Shown piece by piece: positions 27,714 to 37,547 of a DNA stretch of 64,000 bases. Below the pieces are notes generated by a model. The model ran no database searches. It had not been told where the DNA came from and was given only the letters and a program-made list of their open reading frames with translations. The position numbers were made by a program, and so were the translations under genes. The stretch comes from Xanthomonas arboricola (GTDB lineage: Bacteria > Pseudomonadota > Gammaproteobacteria > Xanthomonadales > Xanthomonadaceae), in the NCBI RefSeq assembly GCF_002940665.1, contig NZ_MIGY01000002.1, positions 744,001 through 808,000 of the forward strand, in the 5' to 3' direction. Within the stretch, counting starts at the first letter, position 1; each line of letters starts with the position of its first letter.

Positions 27714-27740
27714 TAAAGGTTCCCGACGCAACGCCGTTAT
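27714..27740 (+). promoter_or_regulatory. FliA promoter of fliC, site 2 (proximal)
   Basis: TAAAGGTT (27714-27721), an 11-bp spacer and GCCGTTAT (27733-27740). The -10 is identical to that of flgM. It lies 103 bp downstream of site 1 and would give a leader of about 85-90 bases. Confidence 0.8.
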
Positions 27741-27835
27741 TCATCTCAGCAGCGGCAACGGCCAACTTGATGGCCCCCCTGCGGAGGCTCCGGGCAAGTC
27801 CCCCTTGCCGGAAAAATCGCTTAGGAGAAATCAAA

Positions 27836-29035
27836 ATGGCACAGGTAATCAACACCAACGTAATGTCGCTGAACGCTCAGCGTAACCTCAACACCAGCAG
27901 CGCGAGCATGTCGACGAGCATCCAGCGTCTGTCCTCGGGTCTGCGCATCAACAGCGCTAAGGACGACGCCGCAGGTTTGGCGATCTCCGAGCGTTTCACC
28001 ACGCAGATCCGCGGCCTGGACGTTGCCTCGCGCAACGCCAACGACGGTATCTCGCTGGCCCAGACCGCCGAAGGCGCGATGGTGGAAATCGGCAGCAACC
28101 TGCAGCGTATCCGCGAGCTGTCGGTGCAGTCGTCCAACGCCACCAACTCGCCGACCGACCGTGACGCGCTGAACTCCGAAGTCAAGCAGCTCACCGCTGA
28201 AATCGACCGCGTCGCCAACCAGACCAACTTCAACGGCACCAAACTGTTGAACGGCGACTTCTCCGGTGCGCTGTTCCAGGTCGGCGCCGACGCCGGCCAG
28301 ACCATCGGCATCAACAGCATCGTCGACGCCAATGTCGATTCGCTGGGCAAGGCCAACTTCGCTGCCGCCGTCTCCGCCGCTGGCGTGACCGGCACCGCCA
28401 CTGCATCCGGCTCGATCAGCGGCATGAGCCTGTCGTTCAAGGACGCCAGTGGCAACGCGCAGAGCGTCACCATCGCCGATGTCAAGATCGCCAGCGGCGA
28501 AACCGCCGCCGATGTGAACAAGAAGGTCGCGGCGGCCATCAACGACAAGCTGGACCAGACCGGCATGTATGCCTCGATCAAGACCGACGGTACGGTGCAG
28601 ATCGAATCGCTGAAGGCCGGCCAGGACTTCACCTCGCTGACGGCCGGCACCTCCAGTGCCACCGGCATCACTGTCGGCGCGGGCATCACCACCGCCTCGG
28701 CCGCGTCCGGCTCCGCCACCTCGACCCTGAGCAGCCTGGACATCTCCACGTTCTCCGGCTCGCAGAAGGCGCTGGAAATCGTCGACAAGGCGCTGACCGC
28801 GGTCAACTCCTCGCGCGCCGACATGGGTGCGGTGCAGAACCGCTTCACCTCCACCATCGCCAACCTGAGCGCTACCTCGGAAAACCTGTCGGCCTCGCGT
28901 AGCCGTATCCGCGACACCGACTACGCCAAGGAAACCGCCGAGCTGACCCGCACGCAGATCCTGCAGCAGGCCGGTACCGCGATGCTGGCCCAGGCCAAGT
29001 CGGTTCCGCAGAACGTGCTGAGCCTGCTGCAGTAA
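27836..29035 (+). CDS. fliC: Flagellin FliC
   Basis: A 399-residue filament subunit. The conserved D0/D1 ends are intact (MAQVINTNVMSLNAQRNLN at the start; ILQQAGTAMLAQAKSVPQNVL at the end). The surface-exposed middle (about 180-290) is rich in Ala, Ser, Thr and Gly and would offer O-glycosylation sites for the neighbouring island. The flg22-equivalent segment is residues 30-51, with Asp at residue 43. AGGAG (27823-27827) is well placed before ATG 27836; ATG 27767 is in frame but lacks this site. Two FliA promoters lie upstream and a strong terminator lies downstream, so it is monocistronic. Confidence 0.98.
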   Translation: MAQVINTNVMSLNAQRNLNTSSASMSTSIQRLSSGLRINSAKDDAAGLAISERFTTQIRGLDVASRNANDGISLAQTAEGAMVEIGSNLQRIRELSVQSSNATNSPTDRDALNSEVKQLTAEIDRVANQTNFNGTKLLNGDFSGALFQVGADAGQTIGINSIVDANVDSLGKANFAAAVSAAGVTGTATASGSISGMSLSFKDASGNAQSVTIADVKIASGETAADVNKKVAAAINDKLDQTGMYASIKTDGTVQIESLKAGQDFTSLTAGTSSATGITVGAGITTASAASGSATSTLSSLDISTFSGSQKALEIVDKALTAVNSSRADMGAVQNRFTSTIANLSATSENLSASRSRIRDTDYAKETAELTRTQILQQAGTAMLAQAKSVPQNVLSLLQ

Positions 29036-29062
29036 TCGGCAGCGCTCCGTAGCAACTCCAGA

Positions 29063-29086
29063 GCCCCTCTTCGGAGGGGCTTTTTT
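29063..29086 (+). terminator. Rho-independent terminator of fliC
   Basis: The perfect stem GCCCCTC-TTCG-GAGGGGC is followed by six T residues (29081-29086), 27 bp after the fliC stop. Confidence 0.95.
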
Positions 29087-29166
29087 GTGGCCGCGAATCT
29101 TTCGCCCCCCAAATCCGGCACGATCGCGCAGCACGGTCTGCCGGCGCGGTTTTCTTGACGCATGCC

Positions 29167-29182
29167 CGGCATGGAAATTGCA
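29167..29182 (+). promoter_or_regulatory. RpoN (-24/-12) promoter of fliD
   Basis: CGGCAT (29167-29172), five bases (GGAAA), then TTGCA (29178-29182). Spacing of the GG and GC cores is exact. The fliD ATG lies 120 bp downstream, so the leader is long. Confidence 0.75.
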
Positions 29183-29302
29183 TTACCCAACATCGTGAGC
29201 GAAGCGGGTCGCTGCCGCTAAAGTCCTGGCGGATGCGGCCGATACCCGTCTCGTAATCCCATGCGTCCATCCTTGCTTGGACGCCCAGACGAGGAATGCA
29301 AC

Positions 29303-30628
29303 ATGGCATCGGTGATCAGCACTTCCGGCTCCGGTCTGGACATCCCAACCGTGGTGTCCACCCTGGTCTCCCGGCAGAAAGACCCGGAGCAGGCGCGTAT
29401 CAACAAGGCCGGAACCGCCGCGACGACGCAGTTGTCGGCGATCAGCCAGATCAAGAGCAGCATGACCACGCTCAAGTCTGCGCTGGACAAGGTCATCAGC
29501 AGCGCCGACACCAATGCCTACAAGGCGACGGTGCCGACCGATGCCGGCTTCACCGCCACCACCACCAGTTCGGCCGCGCCGGGTAACTACTCGGTGGAAG
29601 TGGTCTCGCTGGCCAGTTCGCAAAAGCTCGCCTCCGGCGCGTTCGTCGCCGATGCCACCGTCGGCAGCGGCACGCTGACGATCGGGTATGGCGAAAAAAA
29701 AATCACCGTGGACATCAGCGGCACCGACAAGCTCGCCGACATCGCCGCCGCCATCAACAAGGCGGCTGATGGCAAGGCCGTCACCGCCAGCGTGGTGACC
29801 GCCAACGACGGCCAGCACCTGGTACTCAATGCGATCGACTCCGGTACCAAGGGCGCATTGACCGTCAGCGCCAGCGACCCGAGCCTGAGCAGCCTCACCT
29901 ATGGCGCCGGCGTCACCGGCGGCCTGACCCAGTCCGTGGCCGCGACCGATGCGCTGGTGCGCGTGGACGGCTTCGAACGCACCTCCAGCTCCAATACCGT
30001 CACCGATATCGTGCCGGGCGTGGTGCTCAACCTCACCAAGGCCGCCGAAGGCACCAAGGTCACGTTGGGCGTTGCTGCCGACACCAGCAGCATCAAGGCC
30101 AATCTGACCGCGTATGCCGCCGCCTACAACACCGCCAACACCTTGCTGGCCAAGAGCAGCGCCTACGACGCCACCACCAAGACCGCCGCGGCGTTGACCG
30201 GCGACGCGCTGGTGCGCGGCCTGCAACAGCAGCTGCGCGGCCAGGTCAGCGGCAACCTCAACGAACTCAAGGCGCTGGGCCTGACCATCGACAAGGATGG
30301 TGTGATGAGCTTCGACGGCAGCAAGTTCGACACCGCCATCGCTACCGACGGTGTTGTCGCCGCCGATGTGCTCGGCAAGGACAGCAAGTTCGGCTCGGCC
30401 ATGACCAAGCTGCTCGACAGCAACGTCAACGTCAACAACGGCACCCTGACCCTGCGTTCGGACAGCCTGAACAAGCAGATCAAGGGCTACGAGGATGACC
30501 TGGACGACCTCGACGCGCGCATGACCAAGCTCAGCGATCGCTACACCGCGCAGTTCACCGCGATGGAAACCATGATCAGCAAGCTGCAGAGCAGCACCAG
30601 CTCGCTCAGCAGCCTGCTGACGAGCTGA
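29303..30628 (+). CDS. fliD: Filament cap protein FliD (HAP2)
   Basis: A 441-residue filament cap and flagellin-folding protein (468 in E. coli). The N-terminus ASVISTSGSGLDIPTVVSTL and the C-terminal coiled coil (LNKQIKGYEDDLDDLDARM... YTAQFTAMETMISKLQSSTSSLSSLL) are diagnostic. The ATG at 29303 follows GAGGAA. It is transcribed from an RpoN-type promoter rather than a FliA promoter, and fliS follows 150 bp downstream with its own FliA-like site. Confidence 0.97.
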   Translation: MASVISTSGSGLDIPTVVSTLVSRQKDPEQARINKAGTAATTQLSAISQIKSSMTTLKSALDKVISSADTNAYKATVPTDAGFTATTTSSAAPGNYSVEVVSLASSQKLASGAFVADATVGSGTLTIGYGEKKITVDISGTDKLADIAAAINKAADGKAVTASVVTANDGQHLVLNAIDSGTKGALTVSASDPSLSSLTYGAGVTGGLTQSVAATDALVRVDGFERTSSSNTVTDIVPGVVLNLTKAAEGTKVTLGVAADTSSIKANLTAYAAAYNTANTLLAKSSAYDATTKTAAALTGDALVRGLQQQLRGQVSGNLNELKALGLTIDKDGVMSFDGSKFDTAIATDGVVAADVLGKDSKFGSAMTKLLDSNVNVNNGTLTLRSDSLNKQIKGYEDDLDDLDARMTKLSDRYTAQFTAMETMISKLQSSTSSLSSLLTS

Positions 30629-30646
30629 TTTCCGTGATGAGGATCC

Positions 30647-30674
30647 TCAAGTCCCGCAATGGTCTTGCCGATAC
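30647..30674 (+). promoter_or_regulatory. FliA-like promoter of fliS
   Basis: TCAAGTCC (30647-30654), a 12-bp spacer and GCCGATAC (30667-30674). The -10 is the same as that of the chemoreceptor promoter. The spacer is one base longer than the usual 11. It lies 104 bp before the fliS ATG. Confidence 0.65.
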
Positions 30675-30778
30675 AAGAAGGGCCTATCGTGATTTCGGCC
30701 TTGCCTTCCGGCAGGAGCGTCGTCGCCCGAGCGCAGCGCTCCGGGACCCGCGAAGGTCAGCCCATTGAGGAGTCATCC

Positions 30779-31192
30779 ATGTACGGTTCCAATCGTCAGT
30801 ATGCCGAGCAATACCGCAAGGTCGGCGTGTCCACCAGCGTGACCGAAGCCGACCCGCACAAGCTGGTGTCGCTGCTGTTCGCCGGCGCCTGCCAGCGCAT
30901 CCGTCTGGCCCAGGCCTGCCTGGCGCAGGGCGACCAGGCGCGCAAGGGCAAGGCCATCGGCGAAGCCTGCGCGATCGTCGGCCACTTGAACGGATCGCTC
31001 GATCACGAAGCCGGTGGCGAGATCGCTGGTAACCTGTCGGCGCTCTACGACTACGTGATGCAGCGGCTGACTGCCGCCAACCTGCACAACGACGAAACTG
31101 CGTTGACCGAAGCGCTGGAACTGCTCAGCGAAATCGACTCGGCGTGGAATTCCATCCCCCTGGACCAGCGCGGCCTTTCTGCCGTCTCGTGA
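30779..31192 (+). CDS. fliS: Flagellin export chaperone FliS
   Basis: A 137-residue four-helix chaperone that binds the C-terminus of FliC in the cytoplasm. The conserved pattern YRKVGVSTSVTEADPHKLVSLLFAGACQRI is present, and the length equals E. coli FliS (136). GAGGAG lies eight to thirteen bases before ATG 30779. It is the first gene of a small operon with the FliT-like and PilZ-like genes. Confidence 0.95.
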   Translation: MYGSNRQYAEQYRKVGVSTSVTEADPHKLVSLLFAGACQRIRLAQACLAQGDQARKGKAIGEACAIVGHLNGSLDHEAGGEIAGNLSALYDYVMQRLTAANLHNDETALTEALELLSEIDSAWNSIPLDQRGLSAVS

Positions 31193-31200
31193 GCCATACC

Positions 31201-31494
31201 ATGCATAGCGCGCAAAGCCTTCAAGCCGAAATCGCCGACATCCGCCTCGCCATGGCGCAGGAGGAGTTCGAGGTGATGCCGTTCATGCTGGACGCCCACG
31301 ACCTGCACCTGCGCGAGTACGCGCAGCAGGTGGACCTGAGTCAGGACCGCGAAGCCTTGCAGACGCTGCAGGCCATGCAGCAGGATCTGATGCGGATGAT
31401 GCTCGAACGTCGACGCAAGCTGCTGGATCTGATTCGTGCGCAGCGCACGTCCTCGTCGGCCAGCCGCGCCTACGCACGGGTCGGACGAATCTGA
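31201..31494 (+). CDS. FliT-like flagellar chaperone (FliTX type)
   Basis: A 97-residue, almost wholly helical protein with heptad periodicity (LHLREYAQQVDLSQDREALQTLQAMQQDLMRMM). Sequence identity to enterobacterial FliT is not obvious. Its place directly after fliS, its size and its charge pattern fit the FliT/FliTX group, reported in X. oryzae as a motility gene under RpoN2 and FliA. The expected role is chaperoning FliD. Its stop overlaps the next start (TGATG). Confidence 0.7.
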   Translation: MHSAQSLQAEIADIRLAMAQEEFEVMPFMLDAHDLHLREYAQQVDLSQDREALQTLQAMQQDLMRMMLERRRKLLDLIRAQRTSSSASRAYARVGRI

Positions 31495-32060
31495 TGTCCG
31501 CGCCCGGCACACTCGCGCCATCGGCCGATGCCGCGCTGTTCGCCGACACGCTCAGCTGCGAAGTGCGCCTGCCGGTCGGCTTCCATGCCGGCAGCGACGC
31601 CGGCTCGCAGAGCACCGCAGAAACCCTGCTGCGCAGCCTGGGCCAGGTGGAGGACCTACGCAGCGAGGAAACCAGCGAAGACCGTGGCGAGCTACCGCTG
31701 CTGGTGCAGCGCATGGACGCCAAGCTCGACCTGATGCTGGCGCTGATCGGCCGTTTGGTGCAACAAGGTGACACCGGACTGATCCAGGCGGACGTGCGCT
31801 GGTCGGTGCGCGGAATCCGCATGAGCTGCGCAAGCAGCCATCCGCCGGGCACGCAGGGTTGCGTTTGCCTGCAACCCTCCGACTGGCTTCCTGAACTGGT
31901 ACAGCTTCCTGCCGAGGTCCTGGCAAGCGCAAGCGACGGCCACGATCACTGGCTATGGCTGCGGTTTGCGCCGCTTTCGCCGGGCTTGCGGGAGGCACTG
32001 GAACGTCATCTGTTCCGTCTGCATCGCCGCCAGATCGCCGACGCCCGCCGCCAGCGTTGA
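31494..32060 (+). CDS. Non-canonical PilZ-domain protein
   Basis: A 188-residue cytoplasmic protein. The C-terminal half (about 95-185) reads like a PilZ fold: ADVRWSVRGIRMSC resembles the family's DxSxxG strand, with D replaced by R. The upstream RxxxR c-di-GMP anchor is absent. It is co-translated with the FliT-like gene. X. campestris has a PilZ protein encoded just downstream of fliC-fliD-fliS that affects motility and virulence, which supports the call. Binding of c-di-GMP is doubtful given the missing residues. Confidence 0.65.
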   Translation: MSAPGTLAPSADAALFADTLSCEVRLPVGFHAGSDAGSQSTAETLLRSLGQVEDLRSEETSEDRGELPLLVQRMDAKLDLMLALIGRLVQQGDTGLIQADVRWSVRGIRMSCASSHPPGTQGCVCLQPSDWLPELVQLPAEVLASASDGHDHWLWLRFAPLSPGLREALERHLFRLHRRQIADARRQR

Positions 32061-32129
32061 TCCCACCTGTTGGCGCGGAGCGCCGGGTCGGCTAAGGTGC
32101 CGTTTACTGAAAAAGGTCTCTTCTGCGCC

Positions 32130-32762
32130 GTGCGAGTCATCATCGTCGACGATCACACCCTTGTGCGTGCCGGCCTGTCCAGGCTGCTGCAAACCTTCGC
32201 CGGCATCGATGTCGTGGGTGAGGCCAGCAATGCGCAACAAGCCCTGGACATGACATCCCTGCACCGGCCCGACCTGGTGTTGATGGATCTGTCGCTGCCC
32301 GGCCGCAGCGGCCTTGATGCCATGACCGATGTGTTGCGCGCTGCGCCGCGCACGCATGTGGTGATGATGTCGATGCACGACGACCCGGTGCACGTGCGCG
32401 ACGCGCTCGATCGTGGCGCGGTGGGCTTTGTGGTCAAGGATGCCGCGCCGCTCGAGCTGGAGTTGGCATTGCGTGCAGCGGCAGCCGGCCAGGTGTTCCT
32501 GAGCCCGCAGATCTCGTCCAAGATGATTGCGCCGATGCTGGGCCGCGAAAAACCGGTTGGTATCGCCGCCTTGTCGCCGCGCCAGCGCGAGATCCTGCGC
32601 GAGATCGGCCGGGGCCAGAGCAATAAGGAAATCGCCGCCGACCTCGGCATCAGCGTCAAGACGGTGGAGACCCATCGCGCACGCATGATGGAGTCGCTCG
32701 GCTGCCGGCGTGCCAACGATCTGGTACTGCTGGCCGCCAAGCATCATAACGAGCTGGTCTGA
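32130..32762 (+). CDS. LuxR/NarL-family response regulator
   Basis: A 210-residue two-domain regulator. The receiver (1-120) has the acidic pair DD at 7-8, phospho-acceptor D53 (LMDLSLPGRSG) and the conserved lysine (VVKDAA). The C-terminal LuxR helix-turn-helix reads LSPRQREILREIGRGQSNKE and continues into SVKTVETHRARMMESLG. The start is GTG 32130, 70 bp after the PilZ-like gene and preceded by AAAGG. No kinase adjoins it, so its partner is unknown. Its position inside the flagellar cluster suggests, but does not prove, a link to motility. Confidence 0.9.
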   Translation: MRVIIVDDHTLVRAGLSRLLQTFAGIDVVGEASNAQQALDMTSLHRPDLVLMDLSLPGRSGLDAMTDVLRAAPRTHVVMMSMHDDPVHVRDALDRGAVGFVVKDAAPLELELALRAAAAGQVFLSPQISSKMIAPMLGREKPVGIAALSPRQREILREIGRGQSNKEIAADLGISVKTVETHRARMMESLGCRRANDLVLLAAKHHNELV

Positions 32763-32983
32763 GCAGACCGCCGTGCGGCGACCGGAAGCGGCCGCTAGCG
32801 ACCAAACAGTGACGAGATTCCGGCGGGCACGCTTGAGTTCGTATTTGGTGTCAGGGAATTCCCCACGGACTGTCAGGAAAATCATGAATTGCCTCACGCG
32901 ATTCCCTGATTAGAAACCCGTCGTCTTGTCCTGCAAGATGCGTTCCATCGCTGCCGCGTGCGGCGCCTTCCGGAAGCGCTTCG
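32763..32983. other. Spacer before rpoN2
   Basis: About 220 bp without a gene. AT-richer stretches occur (for example around 32850-32890), as expected for a housekeeping promoter of rpoN2, but no -35/-10 pair can be assigned with confidence. Confidence 0.35.
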
Positions 32984-34384
32984 ATGAAGACGACCATTTC
33001 CGCCCAGCTTGGCCAGCAACTGCACCTGACCCCGCAGCTGCTGCAGTCGATCCGTCTGTTGCAGTTGGACGGCATGCAGTTGGAACTGGAAATCCGTCGC
33101 GCGCTGGAAACCAATCCGCTGCTGGAACTGGAAGAGCTGGCCGATGGCGATGCCGCCGCGACCAGCGACGATGGCGCCTCCGACGTCGCCGCCTTCGACG
33201 AACTGCCGGAAAGTACGATGTGGGACGTGCAGAGCAGCAGCTGGAACGACGGCGACGACGATCGCATGCAGCGCGTGGCAGCCGGCGAATCCACCGACCC
33301 GCACGTGCGCATCCTGCGCGATCTGGCACTGGACCTGGATGAGGCCGCACTGGGGGCCGCCGCGTTCTGGCTGGAGCAGACCGACGACGCCGGCTATCTG
33401 ACCGAGGCCCTGGCGACGCTGCAGCAGCTCGGCGTAACCCGTCTTGGTATGACCGTGCAGGCAGTGGAAGCGGTCCGTCAGCGCCTGCTGCACGGCGACC
33501 CGGCCGGCCTGGCCGCCTGCGACCTGCGCGAGTGCCTGCAGGCCCAGCTGAGCGCCCTGCCCGGCCGCGTGCCGGCGCGTCATCTGGCTGCGCGCATCCT
33601 TGCCGGCGACCTGGACCTTCTGGCCAGCCACGACTATCCGGTGCTGGCACGCGCACACGATGCCGAAGTGGACGATGCACGCGAAGCGGTCCGGCTGATC
33701 CTGTCGCTGCAGCCGCGCCCCGGCGATGACCTGTTGCAGGAAAGCAACGCGAGCGTGATTCCGGACGTGCTCGCCTGGCATGCCGACGGCAGCTGGCGGG
33801 TGGCGTTGAACCCGGCCACCACCCATCGGGTGAGCATCAACCCCATGCATGAGCGCGCACTGGCCGAGGCCGGCGAAGCCGCCCAGCCGCTGCGCGACAT
33901 GCTGCAGGAAGCGCGCTGGCTGACCCGTGGTCTGTCGATGCGCTACGAGACCCTGCTGCGCGCCACGCGCGCCATCGTCGAACGCCAGGCCACCTTCCTG
34001 GTGCGTGGCGAAGAAGCGATGGCACCGCTGACGCTGAAGGAAATTGCCGATGAGATCGGCATGCACGAATCGACCATTTCGCGCATTACCACCGGCAAAT
34101 ACATCCAGACCCCACGCGGTACCTTCGAGCTCAAGCACTTCTTTGCCGTGCGCCTGGAAGGCGCCAGCGTCTCCGGCCAGGCAGTCAAGGCGATGGTGCG
34201 ACGACTGATCGAAAGCGAGCCGGCCGGTCGGCCGCTTGCCGACGAAGCCATTGCCGGGCTGTTGTCGCGCCAGGGCGTTAATATTGCCCGTCGCACTGTG
34301 GCCAAGTACCGCGAACAACTCGACATCGCCCCGGCACGCGAGCGCCGCCGCAACAACAAACCGCTGCTTGCCCGGGCAGGATAA
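32984..34384 (+). CDS. rpoN2: RNA polymerase sigma-54 factor RpoN2
   Basis: A 466-residue sigma-54. Region I is glutamine- and leucine-rich (LGQQLHLTPQLLQSIRLLQL), followed by an acidic stretch (about 50-105), the core-binding domain, a helix-turn-helix (LKEIADEIGMHESTISRITTGKYI) and the RpoN box ARRTVAKYRE at 435-444. It directs transcription from -24/-12 promoters together with an enhancer-binding ATPase. Its location next to vemR-fleQ identifies the flagellar copy, called RpoN2 in Xanthomonas. At least eight matching promoters lie in this window. Confidence 0.95.
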   Translation: MKTTISAQLGQQLHLTPQLLQSIRLLQLDGMQLELEIRRALETNPLLELEELADGDAAATSDDGASDVAAFDELPESTMWDVQSSSWNDGDDDRMQRVAAGESTDPHVRILRDLALDLDEAALGAAAFWLEQTDDAGYLTEALATLQQLGVTRLGMTVQAVEAVRQRLLHGDPAGLAACDLRECLQAQLSALPGRVPARHLAARILAGDLDLLASHDYPVLARAHDAEVDDAREAVRLILSLQPRPGDDLLQESNASVIPDVLAWHADGSWRVALNPATTHRVSINPMHERALAEAGEAAQPLRDMLQEARWLTRGLSMRYETLLRATRAIVERQATFLVRGEEAMAPLTLKEIADEIGMHESTISRITTGKYIQTPRGTFELKHFFAVRLEGASVSGQAVKAMVRRLIESEPAGRPLADEAIAGLLSRQGVNIARRTVAKYREQLDIAPARERRRNNKPLLARAG

Positions 34385-34392
34385 GGACTACT

Positions 34393-34768
34393 ATGAGCAA
34401 ACTCACCGTGCTGCTGGTCGACGACCACGAGGGCTTCATCAACGCTGCGATGCGTCATTTTCGCAAAGTGGAGTGGCTCGATATCGTGGGCAGTGCCGCC
34501 AATGGACTGGAAGCGATCGAGCGCTCCGAGTCGCTGCGCCCCGATGTCGTGCTGATGGACCTGGCCATGCCGGAGATGGGCGGGCTGCAGGCGACGCGTC
34601 TGATCAAGACGCAGGACGATCCGCCGTATATTGTCATCGCGAGCCACTTCGACGATGCAGAGCATCGTGAACATGCTCTTCGCGCGGGTGCTGACAATTT
34701 TGTCAGCAAGCTGTCCTATATCCAGGAAGTCATGCCAATCCTGGAGGGCCTGACGGAAGGAGCCAGGA

Positions 34769-34776
<8 letters not shown>
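34393..34776 (+). CDS. vemR: Single-domain response regulator VemR
   Basis: A 127-residue receiver without an output domain. Acid pocket D10-D11, phospho-acceptor D56 (VVLMDLAMPEMGG) and conserved lysine (FVSKLS) are all present. In X. campestris VemR, encoded between rpoN2 and fleQ, interacts with FleQ and modulates motility, exopolysaccharide and virulence; gene order here is identical. An AAGGA site precedes ATG 34393. Its end overlaps fleQ by eight bases, so the pair is co-translated. Confidence 0.95.
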
Positions 34777-36253
<1,477 letters not shown>

Positions 36254-36267
36254 GCGGGCCGGTCTCC

Positions 36268-36283
36268 TGGCCCCCCGCTTGCT
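36268..36283 (+). promoter_or_regulatory. RpoN promoter of the glycosylation island, upstream site
   Basis: TGGCCC (36268-36273), five bases, then TTGCT (36279-36283). The GG and GC cores are correctly spaced; C replaces A in the -24 element. Its last base is the first base of the next site. Confidence 0.55.
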
Positions 36284-36298
36284 GGCATAGCGCTTGCT
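36283..36298 (+). promoter_or_regulatory. RpoN promoter of the glycosylation island, downstream site
   Basis: TGGCAT (36283-36288), five bases (AGCGC), then TTGCT (36294-36298), a strong -24/-12 match 75 bp before the aminotransferase ATG. Confidence 0.82.
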
Positions 36299-36373
36299 TC
36301 AGCACGATCACCCCGTCCACAGCCGTCGGCTGCGATGGAACCCCGACATTCACCAGCACCTGCCGAGACATTG

Positions 36374-37483
36374 ATGCCCATCCCTGTCACCAGCCCGCTG
36401 CTGCCGCCGCTGGAAGAATTTCTGCCCTACCTGGAGCAGATCTGGACCAGCCGCATTCTCAGCAATGGTGGTGACATGCATCGCGCGCTCGAACGCGCGC
36501 TGTGCGAGTACCTGGGCGTGCCGCACCTGGCCTTGCTCACCAATGGCACCACCGCGTTGATCACCGCCCTGCAGGCGCTGCGCATCACCGGGGAAGTGAT
36601 CACCACGCCCTACTCGTTCGTGGCCACTGCGCATTCGCTGCTGTGGAAAGGCATCACGCCGGTGTTCGTGGATATCGATCCGGTGACGCTCAATATGGAT
36701 CCGTCCAAGATCGAGGCGGCCATCACCCCGCAGACCACCGCGATCATGCCGGTGCATTGCTACGGGACCGCCTGCGATACCGCTGCCATCACGCGCATCG
36801 CCGACATCTACAACCTCAAGGTGATCTACGACGCGGCACATGCCTTCGGCGTGCGCGACGATGGCGGCTCGATCCTGCGCCATGGCGACCTGAGCGTATT
36901 GAGCTTCCATGCCACCAAGGTGTTCAACACCTTCGAAGGTGGCGCCATCGTCTGCCCCGACGAAAGGACCTATCAGCGCATCGGGCACCTGAAGAATTTC
37001 GGCTTTGTCGATGAGACCACGGTGGTGGCGCCAGGCATCAACGGCAAGATGAACGAGATCAGCGCGGCCTTCGGCCTGCTGCAGCTCAAGCACATCGATC
37101 ATGCCATCGCCCAGCGCAGCGCCATCGACGCGCAGTATCGGCAGCGCCTGAGCGATGTTCGCGGCGTGCGCTGCGTGGCGCGGCCCGATCATGCCAGTGC
37201 CAACTACGCCTACTTCCCGATCCTGGTACAGGACGACTACCCGCTGTCGCGCGATGCGCTATACCAAGCGATGCGCGAGCACGGCATCCTGGTGCGGCGG
37301 TACTTCTATCCGTTGATCAGCGATTTCCCGATGTATCGCGCCCTGCCCTCCTCGGCGCCGGCATGGCTGCCGGTCGCGCGTGCGGTGGCGGCACAGGTAT
37401 TGTGCCTGCCGATCTTTCCTGGCCTGACCCGCGACCAGGTCGATACCATTGCCGATCTGATCGCCGGGCAACGGGCGACATGA
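36374..37483 (+). CDS. DegT/DnrJ/EryC1 sugar aminotransferase, VioA-like
   Basis: A 369-residue PLP-dependent aminotransferase. The PLP lysine is K182 in FHATKVFNTFEGGA, and D153 (IYDAAHAFG) would contact the pyridine nitrogen. This active-site string is that of VioA and related enzymes, which convert dTDP-4-keto-6-deoxyglucose to dTDP-4-amino-4,6-dideoxyglucose (viosamine). The start ATG 36374 is chosen because homologous enzymes begin IPVTSPLLPPLEEF; ATG 36335 would add 13 residues. It is the first gene of the ten-gene island, behind RpoN promoters. Confidence 0.9.
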   Translation: MPIPVTSPLLPPLEEFLPYLEQIWTSRILSNGGDMHRALERALCEYLGVPHLALLTNGTTALITALQALRITGEVITTPYSFVATAHSLLWKGITPVFVDIDPVTLNMDPSKIEAAITPQTTAIMPVHCYGTACDTAAITRIADIYNLKVIYDAAHAFGVRDDGGSILRHGDLSVLSFHATKVFNTFEGGAIVCPDERTYQRIGHLKNFGFVDETTVVAPGINGKMNEISAAFGLLQLKHIDHAIAQRSAIDAQYRQRLSDVRGVRCVARPDHASANYAYFPILVQDDYPLSRDALYQAMREHGILVRRYFYPLISDFPMYRALPSSAPAWLPVARAVAAQVLCLPIFPGLTRDQVDTIADLIAGQRAT

Positions 37484-37547
37484 CGGCAACCGGCTCCATG
37501 TTCTTTTCAGACTTCCGCATCTTCAACAGGCAACCAGGCGAGAACGC

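Noticed and set aside
36256..36273. GGGCC...GGCCC stem as terminator after fleQ
   Set aside because: The stem is only five pairs, has no T-run and overlaps the upstream RpoN -24 element, so the promoter reading is preferred.
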